A stretch of DNA of 36,085 nucleotides, from positions 1 through 36,085 of the forward strand of contig JACOSB010000077.1 of assembly GCA_016179105.1 (NCBI GenBank), given 5' to 3'. The notes under the pieces were generated by a model that was not told the origin of the DNA, did no database searches, and worked only from the letters and a program-made list of their open reading frames with translations. Source of the DNA: Candidatus Acetothermia bacterium (GTDB lineage: Bacteria > Bipolaricaulota > Bipolaricaulia > RBG-16-55-9 > DRXL01). How positions within the stretch are numbered: the first letter of the stretch is position 1; each line of letters begins with the position of its first letter. This document shows, piece by piece, positions 23,138 to 31,900 of this stretch. The translations under genes and the position numbers were made by a program.

Positions 23138-24133
23138 ATGGCGATTGACACGCTACTGCTCTTGCCGTTAATATGGGCCTCATCACGGGTGATCACTTTG
23201 CATTATTTTTCTACATTCTCGATCGTTGCCTATGACCCAGAGCTAGGGGATTGGGGCGTGGGCGTGCAATCCAGAGCATTTCGCGCGGGTGCCGTCGTCC
23301 CACACGCAAGAGCAGGCATCGGAGCGATCGCTTCACAAGCGATGACCAATCTCTCTTACGGCCCGAGGGGGTTGGAGCTTTTAGCCCAGGGGATGAGCGC
23401 CGACGAAGCTCTGCAAAAATTAATCTCTGAAGATGCTCTCCGAGAAAATCGCCAATGCGCGATGATCGACTCTCAGGGCCGAATCGCCCAGCACACGGGC
23501 AAAGACTGTCTCGCTTGGGCCGGCCACGCCCGCGGTAAAACTTGGGCCGCTCAGGGAAATATTCTCGTGCGCGAGAAAGTCGTCGCAGATATGGGCAAAG
23601 CGTTTGAAAAAACAAAAGGGCTCTTGGCTGAGCGGTTGATGGCAGCCCTCGAAGCCGCTCAAAAAGCCGGCGGCGATTCCCGCGGCCAGCAAGCGGGAGC
23701 CATTTTGGTCGTGCGCAAGAACGCCGTCTTCGACGGTTTTTATGATAAATTGGTCGATGTGCGCGTCGATGACCACAAGCGCCCGATCGCCGAGCTGCGA
23801 CGCTTGCTGAATATCGCCTTGCCGGCTGCTTACGTCAACACGGCACGATTGCACTTATCCCAAAACGAAGCACCAAAGGCGCTCAAACTCTTACAGCGAG
23901 GAGTCAAAGCGTGGCCCAAGCATGGGATGCTCCAGATTGGCATAGCACTTTATCACGCTGCCGGAGAAAAATCAGAGCGCGCGATCCAAGCCGCGAAAAA
24001 GGCATTGGCGCTGAGCGGGAAAGACCGCCCTGGGTACATGCGCTACTTGAAGACGAACGACGCGTTCAAGAGTATGCGTGATAACCCAGAGTTTCAAAAG
24101 CTTATAGAAGAATCACCAGAACGAAAACGTTGA
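23138..24133 (+). CDS. DUF1028 (Ntn-hydrolase-like) protein with TPR-like C-terminus
   Basis: The 331-residue protein contains DUF1028 from about residue 25: STFSIVAYDPELGDWGVGVQ, AGAVVPHARAGIGAIASQA, SYGPRGLELLAQGMSADEAL, then WAGHARGKTWAAQGNILV and GGDSRGQQAGAILVV. DUF1028 is related to Ntn hydrolases; the Thr/Ser just before FSIVAYDP corresponds to the nucleophile position if the N-terminus is processed. Here about 25 hydrophobic residues precede it, which would have to be removed or are a membrane anchor. Residues about 235-320 form two or three TPR-like repeats. Function is unknown. Confidence 0.8.
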   Translation: MAIDTLLLLPLIWASSRVITLHYFSTFSIVAYDPELGDWGVGVQSRAFRAGAVVPHARAGIGAIASQAMTNLSYGPRGLELLAQGMSADEALQKLISEDALRENRQCAMIDSQGRIAQHTGKDCLAWAGHARGKTWAAQGNILVREKVVADMGKAFEKTKGLLAERLMAALEAAQKAGGDSRGQQAGAILVVRKNAVFDGFYDKLVDVRVDDHKRPIAELRRLLNIALPAAYVNTARLHLSQNEAPKALKLLQRGVKAWPKHGMLQIGIALYHAAGEKSERAIQAAKKALALSGKDRPGYMRYLKTNDAFKSMRDNPEFQKLIEESPERKR

Positions 24134-24163
24134 AAAAAATGACTGTCGATGACCATTGTTCTT

Positions 24164-24191
24164 GTAGGGGCGAAGCATGCTTCGCCCCTAC
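24164..24191. repeat. Perfect 28-nt palindrome (GTAGGGGCGA family)
   Basis: GTAGGGGCGAAGCA (24164-24177) is followed directly by its exact complement TGCTTCGCCCCTAC (24178-24191), a loopless palindrome. A relative is at 34102-34127. It ends 20 nt before the S9 peptidase ATG, so it could form a hairpin in that gene's leader or terminate the DUF1028 transcript. Confidence 0.85.
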
Positions 24192-24211
24192 GGATTAAAA
24201 CAAGGAGGCCC

Positions 24212-26269
24212 ATGCCCGCTGCTAAACCTAAAACGAAAAAAGACGATTGGCGCATCACGCCCGAAGATTTTTATGAGATCAAATTCGCAAGCGAGCCGCA
24301 GATCAGCCCCGGCGGCTCGACAATTGCTTACACCCAGCTTGAGCCGGATTACGAAAATAATTCGTATAAAAGCGCGATCTGGGTCGTGACCACGGCCGGA
24401 GGCGAGCCACAAAAATTTACCTCTGGCGAAAAACGGGACCATTCGCCACGATGGTCTCCCGACGGGAATAAATTGGCCTTCGTCTCCAACCGTACCGGCA
24501 AAAACCAGATCTATGTAATCGATTCCTACGGTGGCGAGGCTTGGCAACTCACGCGCATGCCGAACGGCGTCTCAGACCCAGCTTGGTCCCCGGATGGCAC
24601 CAAGCTCGTCTTCATCTCGCGCACCAACGACGAAGAGCGCAAGCTCGAAACCGAACGCGACCGCCGCCCCCCCGAGAGATTGGACGCCGAAGCCAGAAAA
24701 AAGCTTGAAGAAGAGCACAAGAAAGAAGAAGAAGAAAAAGCCGACCCACGCGTCATTACCCGCATCATCTATCGCGCGGAAACGCGTTATCGTGATGATA
24801 GAAACAGTCATGTCTACGTCGTCGATCTCAAAGAAAAAAAAGCCAAGCGCCTCACCAGCGGCGAGCGCGACTATGTTGCTCCCGTCTGGGAACCGAGCGG
24901 CCAGAGCATTTTGGCGAGCGTCAAGCGAGTTGGCGATCCTGACAACAGCACGATCGTCGACGTTGTGAGAATTCCCGCGAAAGGCGGCAAGCTCCAACTC
25001 GTCGTACGCACCTCCGGCTACGAGGCCGACGCCCATCCTTCGCCCGATGGCAAATGGATTGCGTATATGATGACTCCTGAGAAGCGCACCTCGGCTCAAA
25101 ATTCTTTCTTGATGGTCGTCTCTGCCAAGGGCGGGACGCCGCGCAATCTCACAGAATCGTTGGACCGAAGCGTCAACTCGCCGGCCTGGAGCCACGACAG
25201 CCGTTCTATTTATTGCTTGTGTGCTGATCAAGGCGACGTAAGCATCCGTAACATAACTCTCTCGAATGGTAAGATCGAGACGATCGTCAGCGGGCGGCGC
25301 TCGATCCAGTGGCTCGATGTCTCGAATACGAGTCTCTTGACGTATATGCTTTCGGCGCCGGATATTCCGTCGGATATTTTCACAGCGCGCTCGGACGGCT
25401 CTAAAGAAAAGCGCCTGACAGAAGTCAACAAAGAGTTTCTCAGTAAGAAAAAACTCTCGAAGCCGGAAGAGATGTGGTACGAGAGTTTTGATGGCAAGAA
25501 AATTCAAGGCTGGCTCTTTAAGCCTGCTGATTTTGATTCAAAGAAAAAATACCCGCTCTTGCTGGAGATTCACGGCGGCCCGCACGTGATGTGGGGCCTG
25601 AGCGAGCGCACGATGTGGCACGAGTGGCAAACTTTCGCGGCAGCGGGCTATGTCGTCTTTGCCTCCAACCCGCGCGGCTCAGACGGCTACGGCTATGATT
25701 TCAAAGACGCGATTCACCTCAATTGGGGAGAAGAAGATGCTCAAGACATTCTGACTGGCGTCGACCACGTCGTGCAGAAGGGCTACATCGACGCCAAGAA
25801 GATGGTGATCACCGGGGGCAGCTACGGTGGCTTTATGACGGCTTGGATCATCGGGCATGACCAGCGCTTTGCGGCCGCCTTTTCCCAGCGCGGTGTGTAC
25901 AATCTAACTTCTTTCTATGGCTGCACCGACGCGACGCGGCTCATCGAGTGGGAATTTGATAGCTTCCCGTGGGACGAGCCTGATCTCTTGTGGAAGCATT
26001 CTCCCATTGCGTACGTGAAGAACATCAAAACTCCGTTGCTGATCAAGCATGGTGAGCTGGACTTCCGCGCGCCGATCAACACGGCTGAAGAGCTTTATAT
26101 GGCGCTGAGAAAACTAGGGCGAGAAGTTGCCTTCGTGCGTTACCCGCGCGAAGGGCATGAATTGTCCCGGAGTGGCGAGCCCAAGCATCGTGTCGATCGG
26201 CTGAATCGAATGCTGGATTGGTTCGACTCGCATATTGGGAGGAAGCCCAAAAAGCGAAAAGCTGTATAA
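24212..26269 (+). CDS. S9 family prolyl oligopeptidase (acylaminoacyl-peptidase-like)
   Basis: The 685-residue cytosolic serine peptidase has an N-terminal beta-propeller (about 25-420, with WD40-like PD40 repeats such as PRWSPDGNKLAFVSNRTG and PAWSPDGTKLVFISR) and a C-terminal alpha/beta hydrolase domain. The triad is Ser537 in GGSYGGFMT, Asp617 in HGELDFRAP and His649 in EGHELSRSG. A charged insertion (about 150-185, KLEEEHKKEEEEKAD) lies within the propeller. No signal peptide is seen. ATG 24212 is preceded by AAGGAGG (3-nt spacing); an upstream in-frame ATG at 24149 would translate the palindrome and is rejected. Confidence 0.93.
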   Translation: MPAAKPKTKKDDWRITPEDFYEIKFASEPQISPGGSTIAYTQLEPDYENNSYKSAIWVVTTAGGEPQKFTSGEKRDHSPRWSPDGNKLAFVSNRTGKNQIYVIDSYGGEAWQLTRMPNGVSDPAWSPDGTKLVFISRTNDEERKLETERDRRPPERLDAEARKKLEEEHKKEEEEKADPRVITRIIYRAETRYRDDRNSHVYVVDLKEKKAKRLTSGERDYVAPVWEPSGQSILASVKRVGDPDNSTIVDVVRIPAKGGKLQLVVRTSGYEADAHPSPDGKWIAYMMTPEKRTSAQNSFLMVVSAKGGTPRNLTESLDRSVNSPAWSHDSRSIYCLCADQGDVSIRNITLSNGKIETIVSGRRSIQWLDVSNTSLLTYMLSAPDIPSDIFTARSDGSKEKRLTEVNKEFLSKKKLSKPEEMWYESFDGKKIQGWLFKPADFDSKKKYPLLLEIHGGPHVMWGLSERTMWHEWQTFAAAGYVVFASNPRGSDGYGYDFKDAIHLNWGEEDAQDILTGVDHVVQKGYIDAKKMVITGGSYGGFMTAWIIGHDQRFAAAFSQRGVYNLTSFYGCTDATRLIEWEFDSFPWDEPDLLWKHSPIAYVKNIKTPLLIKHGELDFRAPINTAEELYMALRKLGREVAFVRYPREGHELSRSGEPKHRVDRLNRMLDWFDSHIGRKPKKRKAV

Positions 26270-26309
26270 TGTAGAACTGAAGCATTAGATGGTTACGGAG
26301 GGATTTCGC

Positions 26310-26534
26310 ATGGAGTTACAGGAGAGAATCACGACGAATCCGGAACAATGCGGTGGGCGCCCGTGCGTGCGCGGGATGCGCATAAGAGTATCCGACGTGT
26401 TAGACCTTTATGCAGCAGGGTTATCCTCTCAGCAGATATTGCAAGAGATGCCTGACCTAGAGTTAGAAGATCTGATAGCTTGTTTTAAGTTTGCCGCACG
26501 CCGTGTTGACCATCCGATTTTGGTCGTCAGATGA
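26310..26534 (+). CDS. DUF433 antitoxin
   Basis: The 74 residues are a DUF433 domain: ERITTNPEQCGGRPCVRGMR, IRVSDVLDLYAAGLSSQQIL, then the EMPDLELEDLIACFKFAARR helix. This winged-helix-like domain is the usual antitoxin partner of DUF5615 toxins, which follow here with an ATGA overlap. GGAGGG lies 7 nt before ATG 26310. A TATAAT at 26265-26270 overlaps the stop codon of the S9 peptidase and is the probable -10. Confidence 0.88.
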   Translation: MELQERITTNPEQCGGRPCVRGMRIRVSDVLDLYAAGLSSQQILQEMPDLELEDLIACFKFAARRVDHPILVVR

Positions 26535-26821
26535 TTTATTGGATAGATGCACAACTTTCTCCCTATCTTTGTTCATGGTTGACTGAGCGTTTTGGAGTCG
26601 AGGCTCATGCTGTACGCGACCTCAGATTCCGTGATGCTACTGATAAAGAAATCTTTGAGGCAGCACGATCTGCGAGAGCAGTGGTAATGACCAAAGATTC
26701 AGATTTCGTAGAACTGGTAAGTCGGTTTGGGTCACCCCCACAAGTACTGTGGATCAGATGCGGCAATACCTCCAACGCTCGCTTGCGTGTTATTTTGGAG
26801 TCAGCTCTACCGACGCGATAA
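26531..26821 (+). CDS. DUF5615 PIN-like toxin, apparently frameshifted at the C-terminus
   Basis: The 96-residue protein has the DUF5615 pattern: IYWIDAQLSPYLCSWLTERF, HAVRDLRFRDATDKEIFEAA, VVMTKDSDFVELV and PQVLWIRCGNTSNARLR. The Asp residues of the Mut7-C/PIN-like site are present. It stops early with ALPTR. The -1 frame (from about 26800) continues with TDAIKLLDRGEAFVEISDPL and stops at 26871, which is what the family's C-terminus should look like. A single-base deletion near 26805-26815 (or a sequencing error) would explain this. The truncated protein may still be functional. Confidence 0.8.
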   Translation: MIYWIDAQLSPYLCSWLTERFGVEAHAVRDLRFRDATDKEIFEAARSARAVVMTKDSDFVELVSRFGSPPQVLWIRCGNTSNARLRVILESALPTR

Positions 26822-26888
26822 AACTGTTAGACCGAGGAGAGGCGTTTGTAGAGATTAGCGATCCGCTCTGACTTCCCTCTTTTCCGAT

Positions 26889-27263
26889 TTAGAAAGTGCT
26901 AGGCTGCTTTTTTCGTATCCCATCCACCCCCTTCCTTGTACTTTTACGACGAGCTTGCAGACGCTCACGAACATCGCTTGGACTAAAACGAGACTCATTC
27001 TGCTTACGAGTCTCTTGGGCTTGCTGCTGTCGTTGATGCATATATGTTTCAATCTCGTCACGATGTCGCAGATAATAACCGATCACAGCATACACATCGG
27101 CGAGGTGAAGCGAGGGATACTGGTAGGCAATCTCTTCAGCGGTGGAGCCCTCGTTAAATGCGACGACAATCGTATCAAGCGTAACGCGGGTGCCTCCTAC
27201 GCGTACAACTCCATCGTTATTCATTTCCAGAGGGGGCCGCTCTGTGATAATAGGAAAAATCAT
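26889..27263 (-). CDS. DUF433 protein with basic C-terminal extension (orphan antitoxin-like)
   Basis: The 124-residue protein carries DUF433 in residues about 8-75 (NNDGVVRVGGTRVTLDTIVV, STAEEIAYQYPSLHLADVYA). A polar, highly basic tail of about 50 residues follows (QQQAQETRKQNESRFSPSDV, then RKSTRKG). No toxin gene follows on this strand; the end of the convergent DUF5615 gene lies there instead. GGAGG is 8 nt before ATG 27263. It may be an orphan antitoxin, or act in trans on the neighbouring toxin. Confidence 0.82.
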   Translation of the reverse strand: MIFPIITERPPLEMNNDGVVRVGGTRVTLDTIVVAFNEGSTAEEIAYQYPSLHLADVYAVIGYYLRHRDEIETYMHQRQQQAQETRKQNESRFSPSDVRERLQARRKSTRKGVDGIRKKQPSTF

Positions 27264-27600
27264 ACCCTGTACCTCCAATTTGCCATTATACCACACCCTA
27301 AAGAAGAGCACTGCCTAAACCTATGTGATTTCCCATCCACTGTTCTCCCTTTTCCTTCTTCCCATCGATCATTTTCGCATTTAACGATTTTTTAACGCTC
27401 GTCGGTCATACTTAGGCTGTAGACAGAAACGATCCGATGAGCAGGCGGAGTGTTGACATAGAGTGCTTGGATGTGCTATAGGTAACAACTGGAGTGGAGA
27501 CTTTACATAAAAACTGGAGGTGGGAACTGTAATATCACGCAGCTCGGGCGTTTGTTGTTAGCACAATAGCTCTAGGCAAATATCAAAGGAGGAGAGCACA
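27264..27600. other. 337-nt intergenic region with a promoter and long leader
   Basis: No gene is convincing here. On the plus strand it holds TTGACA (27453-27458), 18 nt, TATAGG (27477-27482), predicting a leader of about 110 nt for the gene at 27601. The leader has purine-rich stretches (CTGGAGTGGAGA, ACTGGAGGTGGGAAC) and ends with AAAGGAGGAG. I could not fold a known riboswitch from it. The part nearest the DUF433 gene is AT- and pyrimidine-rich. Confidence 0.45.
27453..27482 (+). promoter_or_regulatory. Promoter for the first CPxC-tail gene
   Basis: Perfect TTGACA (27453-27458), 18 nt, TATAGG (27477-27482). The predicted start near 27489 leaves an unusually long leader of about 112 nt. 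Confidence 0.55.
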
Positions 27601-28215
27601 ATGGGAAACTACTTACAGATGAAGCAAGTCAGGACCAAATCGGCTGCACATACGAAGGACTGCAAATTCATTGAGGTAGACGATCTAAAGAATCTAACTC
27701 AAGGGAACCCTCTGGTATTGAAAGACGTAGCAGTGCAAGCACCCCAGACTCCCACTACAGTGCGGACCGCACAGCCTACGCAGCCCACTGCTGCATTTGG
27801 TTTTATTCTTGAGGAACTAAATAAGATATGGACGGCAATAGATGAAGAGAAGAGAACGAAACTTGATGAAGTGGTCCTTCCAGCAGCGGAGAGAATTTTT
27901 GGCACATTCCAAAAACCATCGAATATAGCAATCCAAGACCAAGAGCGCGATTACGTAACAGATAACAAAGGTCAAACATTCAAGATACATCGGGAGTTGC
28001 AGGTGGAATTAGCCGCTCTAGAACAAAGGACCCTCTATCAGGCTATCAAGCTCAACGATTTGGTTACCCAGATCTTGAATTCGCCAAGTGCACACGATAA
28101 GGTGCTTGGCCAATCGCTAGATGAGGTCTTCAACAGTCTGCGCCGCCAAGTCATAATGAACCTCTCGTTGATCCAAGACGTGTACGGCGATGACCCAGAG
28201 TGTCCCAATTGCTGA
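27601..28215 (+). CDS. Unknown protein with C-terminal CPxC motif, paralogue 1
   Basis: I do not recognise this 204-residue protein. Residues 1-45 are polar with one Cys (KDCKFIEVDDLKNL), about 46-66 form a Pro/Thr/Gln-rich linker (QAPQTPTTVRTAQPTQPTAA), and 70-190 are helical. It ends SLIQDVYGDDPECPNC. The C-terminal 80 residues align with the protein at 28389: LQxELAxxExxTLxxAxxxNDL, then QSxxxxFxxLRRxV and LIQDVYxDDPxxCPxC. There is no signal peptide or membrane segment. An AAAGGAGGAG site precedes the ATG. Base composition is less GC-rich than housekeeping neighbours. The pair faces a large BTAD-ATPase regulator, which is the only functional hint. Confidence 0.75.
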   Translation: MGNYLQMKQVRTKSAAHTKDCKFIEVDDLKNLTQGNPLVLKDVAVQAPQTPTTVRTAQPTQPTAAFGFILEELNKIWTAIDEEKRTKLDEVVLPAAERIFGTFQKPSNIAIQDQERDYVTDNKGQTFKIHRELQVELAALEQRTLYQAIKLNDLVTQILNSPSAHDKVLGQSLDEVFNSLRRQVIMNLSLIQDVYGDDPECPNC

Positions 28216-28224
28216 TAGGTAATC

Positions 28225-28247
28225 TGGTGTTGCCTTGTTGAACACCA
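28225..28247 (+). terminator. Weak stem-loop after the first CPxC-tail gene
   Basis: TGGTGTT (28225-28231) and AACACCA (28241-28247) form a 7-bp stem with a 9-nt loop, 10 nt after the stop codon. No U-run follows, so termination is uncertain. The rest of 28248-28388 shows only the AAGGAGGGG site of the next gene. Confidence 0.35.
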
Positions 28248-28388
28248 TACATACTATGAGGGATTGGATTTATTCAAGTAATGCTCGAACATTTGGCGTG
28301 CAAGGATAGAGGCTCCCAGCACAGATGACGGAAAACGTGAGTCTATAGCACTGCCCTTTTAAATAAGACCCTAAAGGAGGGGTTTACA

Positions 28389-28877
28389 ATGAAAAAGTGG
28401 ATCACCGTCGGAGTAGGCGTGTTGGTTTTGTTAGGGTTGGTTGCTGCCGTTCAGCAGTATGGAATCGGTCTGGATAACGGGCTGAAGGCACAGCTGAACG
28501 ATTTCCGCAAACAGTTGAACGATCAGTACCTGCAGGTAAGCGCACAAAAGAAGTTACTTGATGAGGAGCTGAATCCTGGGCTCGAGCGTATTTACAATGC
28601 GAACGGAACTGTTCACACGTCAGAAGGAGAGCAACTGCTGGCTAAGGTTTGGAAGTTGCAGGGAGAATTGGCCAACATAGAGGCAACAACCTTAAAGCTA
28701 GCTGAAGAGATCAACGACTTGCAGCGCAAAGTCATAGCTGATACTCCGGGCAAGCCACTCGAACAATCAGTGAAAGATGCCTTCAATGACTTACGCCGCA
28801 AGGTCTCTTTAACCATTACTCTGATCCAAGACGTGTATGCAGATGATCCTGATGAATTCTGCCCTTCATGCCATTAA
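28389..28877 (+). CDS. Membrane-anchored protein with C-terminal CPxC motif, paralogue 2
   Basis: The 162-residue protein starts MKKWITVGVGVLVLLGLVAA, an uncleaved anchor or signal peptide without a clear cleavage site. A coiled-coil-rich body follows (LKAQLNDFRKQLNDQYLQ, then LQGELANIEATTLKLAEEIN). It ends LIQDVYADDPDEFCPSCH. It shares about 80 C-terminal residues with the protein at 27601, and a 16-nt stretch is identical between the genes (28169-28184 and 28822-28837), indicating duplication. With the anchor at the N-terminus, the CPSC end would face outside the cytoplasm. AAGGAGGGG precedes the ATG. I know no named family for it. Confidence 0.78.
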   Translation: MKKWITVGVGVLVLLGLVAAVQQYGIGLDNGLKAQLNDFRKQLNDQYLQVSAQKKLLDEELNPGLERIYNANGTVHTSEGEQLLAKVWKLQGELANIEATTLKLAEEINDLQRKVIADTPGKPLEQSVKDAFNDLRRKVSLTITLIQDVYADDPDEFCPSCH

Positions 28878-28919
28878 AATTTGTGCTGTGGGCACGACCA
28901 TTTGGCCTACTATAGCCAT

Positions 28920-31900
28920 CTAGCGACGATTATCGATCAACTGCTTGAATTGGGGGTGGTCGCGAAGGCTTTTCAAATAGGCATTCGATTTTGCTTTATC
29001 CATATGACTCCTCGTCATATAGGGCAAGCCTTTACTGAGCCATTTTAGGGCCTGATCTGGGTATTCGAGCAAAGCGAAGATTGTAGCGATATCAAGATAT
29101 AGGCTGCCATCGCTGCCTGCTATATTGAGGGATTCCACAAAATGGCCTTCAGCCATCGCTTGGGGGCCCATTGTTGAAAAAAGACAGCCGAGGATGCCGT
29201 GTGCAGTTGCTACCTCCCGTACCCTTGAGTGTTGAGTAGCTAGATCTAGACTTTTTTCAGCATGCTTCATAGCTTGGCACAAATCTGAGCGTTGAATATA
29301 GGCCCAGCACATGAGCTGATGAACCCAGATCACTACAGTATAATCTTCTGATTGCTCATATGCTGAGAGTGCTTTTGATAGAATCTCTATGGCATGTATG
29401 GAATCTCCCTTTCGAGAATAAATAGAACCCGCCTCATAATAAGACTCAGCCATGGCATACAGATTTCCGGACTTCTCTGCGGCTTTAATAGCCCGCAATT
29501 GATTCTCAATGGCTTGATCATAATCTTCCTGATAACTGTATGCTAGCCCAAGGCGAGCGAGAATCAGCGCCATCGTGCTGTAATCTTCCACCTTTTCCAG
29601 AACTCGCAGCCCCCGATTGCAGTGCTGAATAGCTTGATCAAGCCGTCTGAGTTGAATGAGTAACAAGGCAGCAACATCACAGAGCTTAGCCATCTCCAAG
29701 GAGGTGTCTTGCTCACCCAGCTCCTTTATAGCCTGTTCACAATAGGCAAGAGCTTTCTCGTGTTCTCGTTTGTAGTTGTAACCAGTTGCGATCTTCTCAT
29801 AAATCCTCGCTCGAGCGTGTGGCTCGCTAATCAATTCCAGCGCCTTGCGACAATACTCGATGCCTTCATCTGGTTTCCCAGAATAAACACAAATATGTCC
29901 CAGATTAGCATACGCTTCACGCAACGCTTCTTTGTTCCCAAGTCTCTCCGCCAGCTCTGTTGCTTGCTTATAGTGCGCTATCGCCTCTTGGTTCGCGTAC
30001 GCCTTCTTCGCCACTTCACCCGCGCGCAATGAATAATCGAGCGCTTTGGCCCACACACCTGCTTGCAAGAAGTGATAGGCCAACTCCGCCGCTGCTTTGT
30101 CTAACTGTTGCTCATGCACTCGCTCTAACGCCTCCCCAACATTCTTGTGCAAGCTCTGGCGTCGCTCCGGCAACAAGCTACTGTAGCCAACCTGACGAAT
30201 GACATCGTGACGGAATTGATACTGGTCTTGATCAGCAACGATCAGGTGCGCTCGCAGCAAGTCTTCTATTTGGTCAAAGACATCTTCCAACTGCCTCCCG
30301 GAGATGGGCATTAGAATTTCTGTAGTGAACGCACGTCCTATGACCGAAGCTATATCGATCGCCTGACGGCTCGAACGACTCAAACGTCGTAGTTGCGTCT
30401 CCACCAGCGCTCGCACCGTAGACGGAATGTAATCCGACAAAGAGCGAGCCCGCTCGATCTGCCAATGGCCTTGGGCATCGAGTGAGAGCACACCCGCTTG
30501 GATGAAGGTCTTGACCAGCTCGACCGCGAAGAAGGGAACTCCCTTGGATTGCCCGTAAACCCATTGTCCCAATTCTTCCATCTCGTCTGCATCGAGCATG
30601 GACTCAACCAATTTCTTGGTCTCAGTGTCTCGTAGTGGCGTAAGGCTCAGAGTGGTTGCAAGCTGGTCTCGGGTCAATTGCTGGGATATCCTCCAGAGCA
30701 CATCGTCTTCATTCGCCTCTTCTACCCGATAAGCGCCAACAAAAAATATCTTCTTGTCAGGCAACCGCCGGATGAGATAATGCGCAAATTCTAGGGTCGA
30801 CTCATCAGCCCATTGCAGATCGTCGAGAAAAATAACCAATGGCTTTTCTTGAGAAAGACCGGACAAGAATTGGTGCAATCCCTCAAAGAGACGATTACGC
30901 TCTTGCTCGCGCGACTGTAGTTCCACGCTCGGTCGCACATCGGAAAGCTTCTCACCTAATTCCGGGAGAAGCTTAATGACCTCGCCGAGCCACAGTGCGG
31001 GGATTTTCTTGAGAGCTTCCTCAGACACTTGAGCAAGCCCAGTGCGTATCGCATCAATCAACGCTTGGTAGGGCAGTTTGCCCTCAATCTCGTACGAACG
31101 GCCATTTAGAATCAGAGCTCCTTGATTCGAGACATAGTTCATAAACTCTTGCACAAGACGGCTTTTGCCGACACCCGCTTCTCCAGCAACGAAGAGCGCT
31201 CGCCCCTTTCCCTGATTAGTTTCATCCCAGGCGGTGACCAGCTGTTGCCATTCGTCAGCACGTCCGACGAACGGAGCTCCCAATTCGGGATAACGACGAA
31301 TCAGCTCTCGTGCGTGAACTGCCATCTTTTCGAGGTGAGCAGGGCTCGCGCGCTCCTCAATCTTGTGATAGAGCGCCTTGGTCTCGGGCAAGGGTTCGAT
31401 GTTTAGCTCAGATTTGAGAATGCGTTCGCACTCGTGATACTGCTGGAGCGCCGCGTTGCGGTCTCCCAACGCATAGTAGAGATACATCAGCTCGCGATGC
31501 GTCTCTTCTTGCAGAGGGCTTTTCACCAGAAGTTGCTTCGCATAGCCGATCGCGGGCGAAAACTCCTTGCGCTCGGCATGATGAGCGACCAGTTGTTGCA
31601 GCGCTTCTAAGTAACGCTCCCGAAAATAATCGCGCGCTTCCAGGCACCAGTCCTCATAGCAGCCCTCCAATAAATCTCCGCGATAGAGAGCGATCGCCTT
31701 TTGCAAAGCCTCAGCTTTCTTGTCCCCATCTAATTTTTCACTCTCTTTGAGAAGTCGTTCGAACTCTGCAGTGTCTAAGCAATAGGCTCCCTGGTTGTTG
31801 CATTGAAGAATTCCGCGTTCCATGAACAAATAGGCATGGCGCAGCGCGTTATCAGGCTCCAAAATGCTGCGCAAGGAATGGACGGCTTGGCGCAGGCTGC

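Noticed and set aside
24149..24211. Upstream in-frame start for the S9 peptidase
   Set aside because: It would translate the perfect palindrome at 24164-24191; the ATG at 24212 has AAGGAGG directly upstream.
24572..25507. 311-codon minus-strand frame within the S9 peptidase
   Set aside because: Antisense shadow of a highly conserved gene; the product is Arg-rich with poly-Phe and resembles no protein.
26955..27395. 146-codon plus-strand frame
   Set aside because: It lies antisense to the DUF433 gene, which has clear family motifs and a ribosome binding site; the plus-strand translation shows no recognisable pattern.
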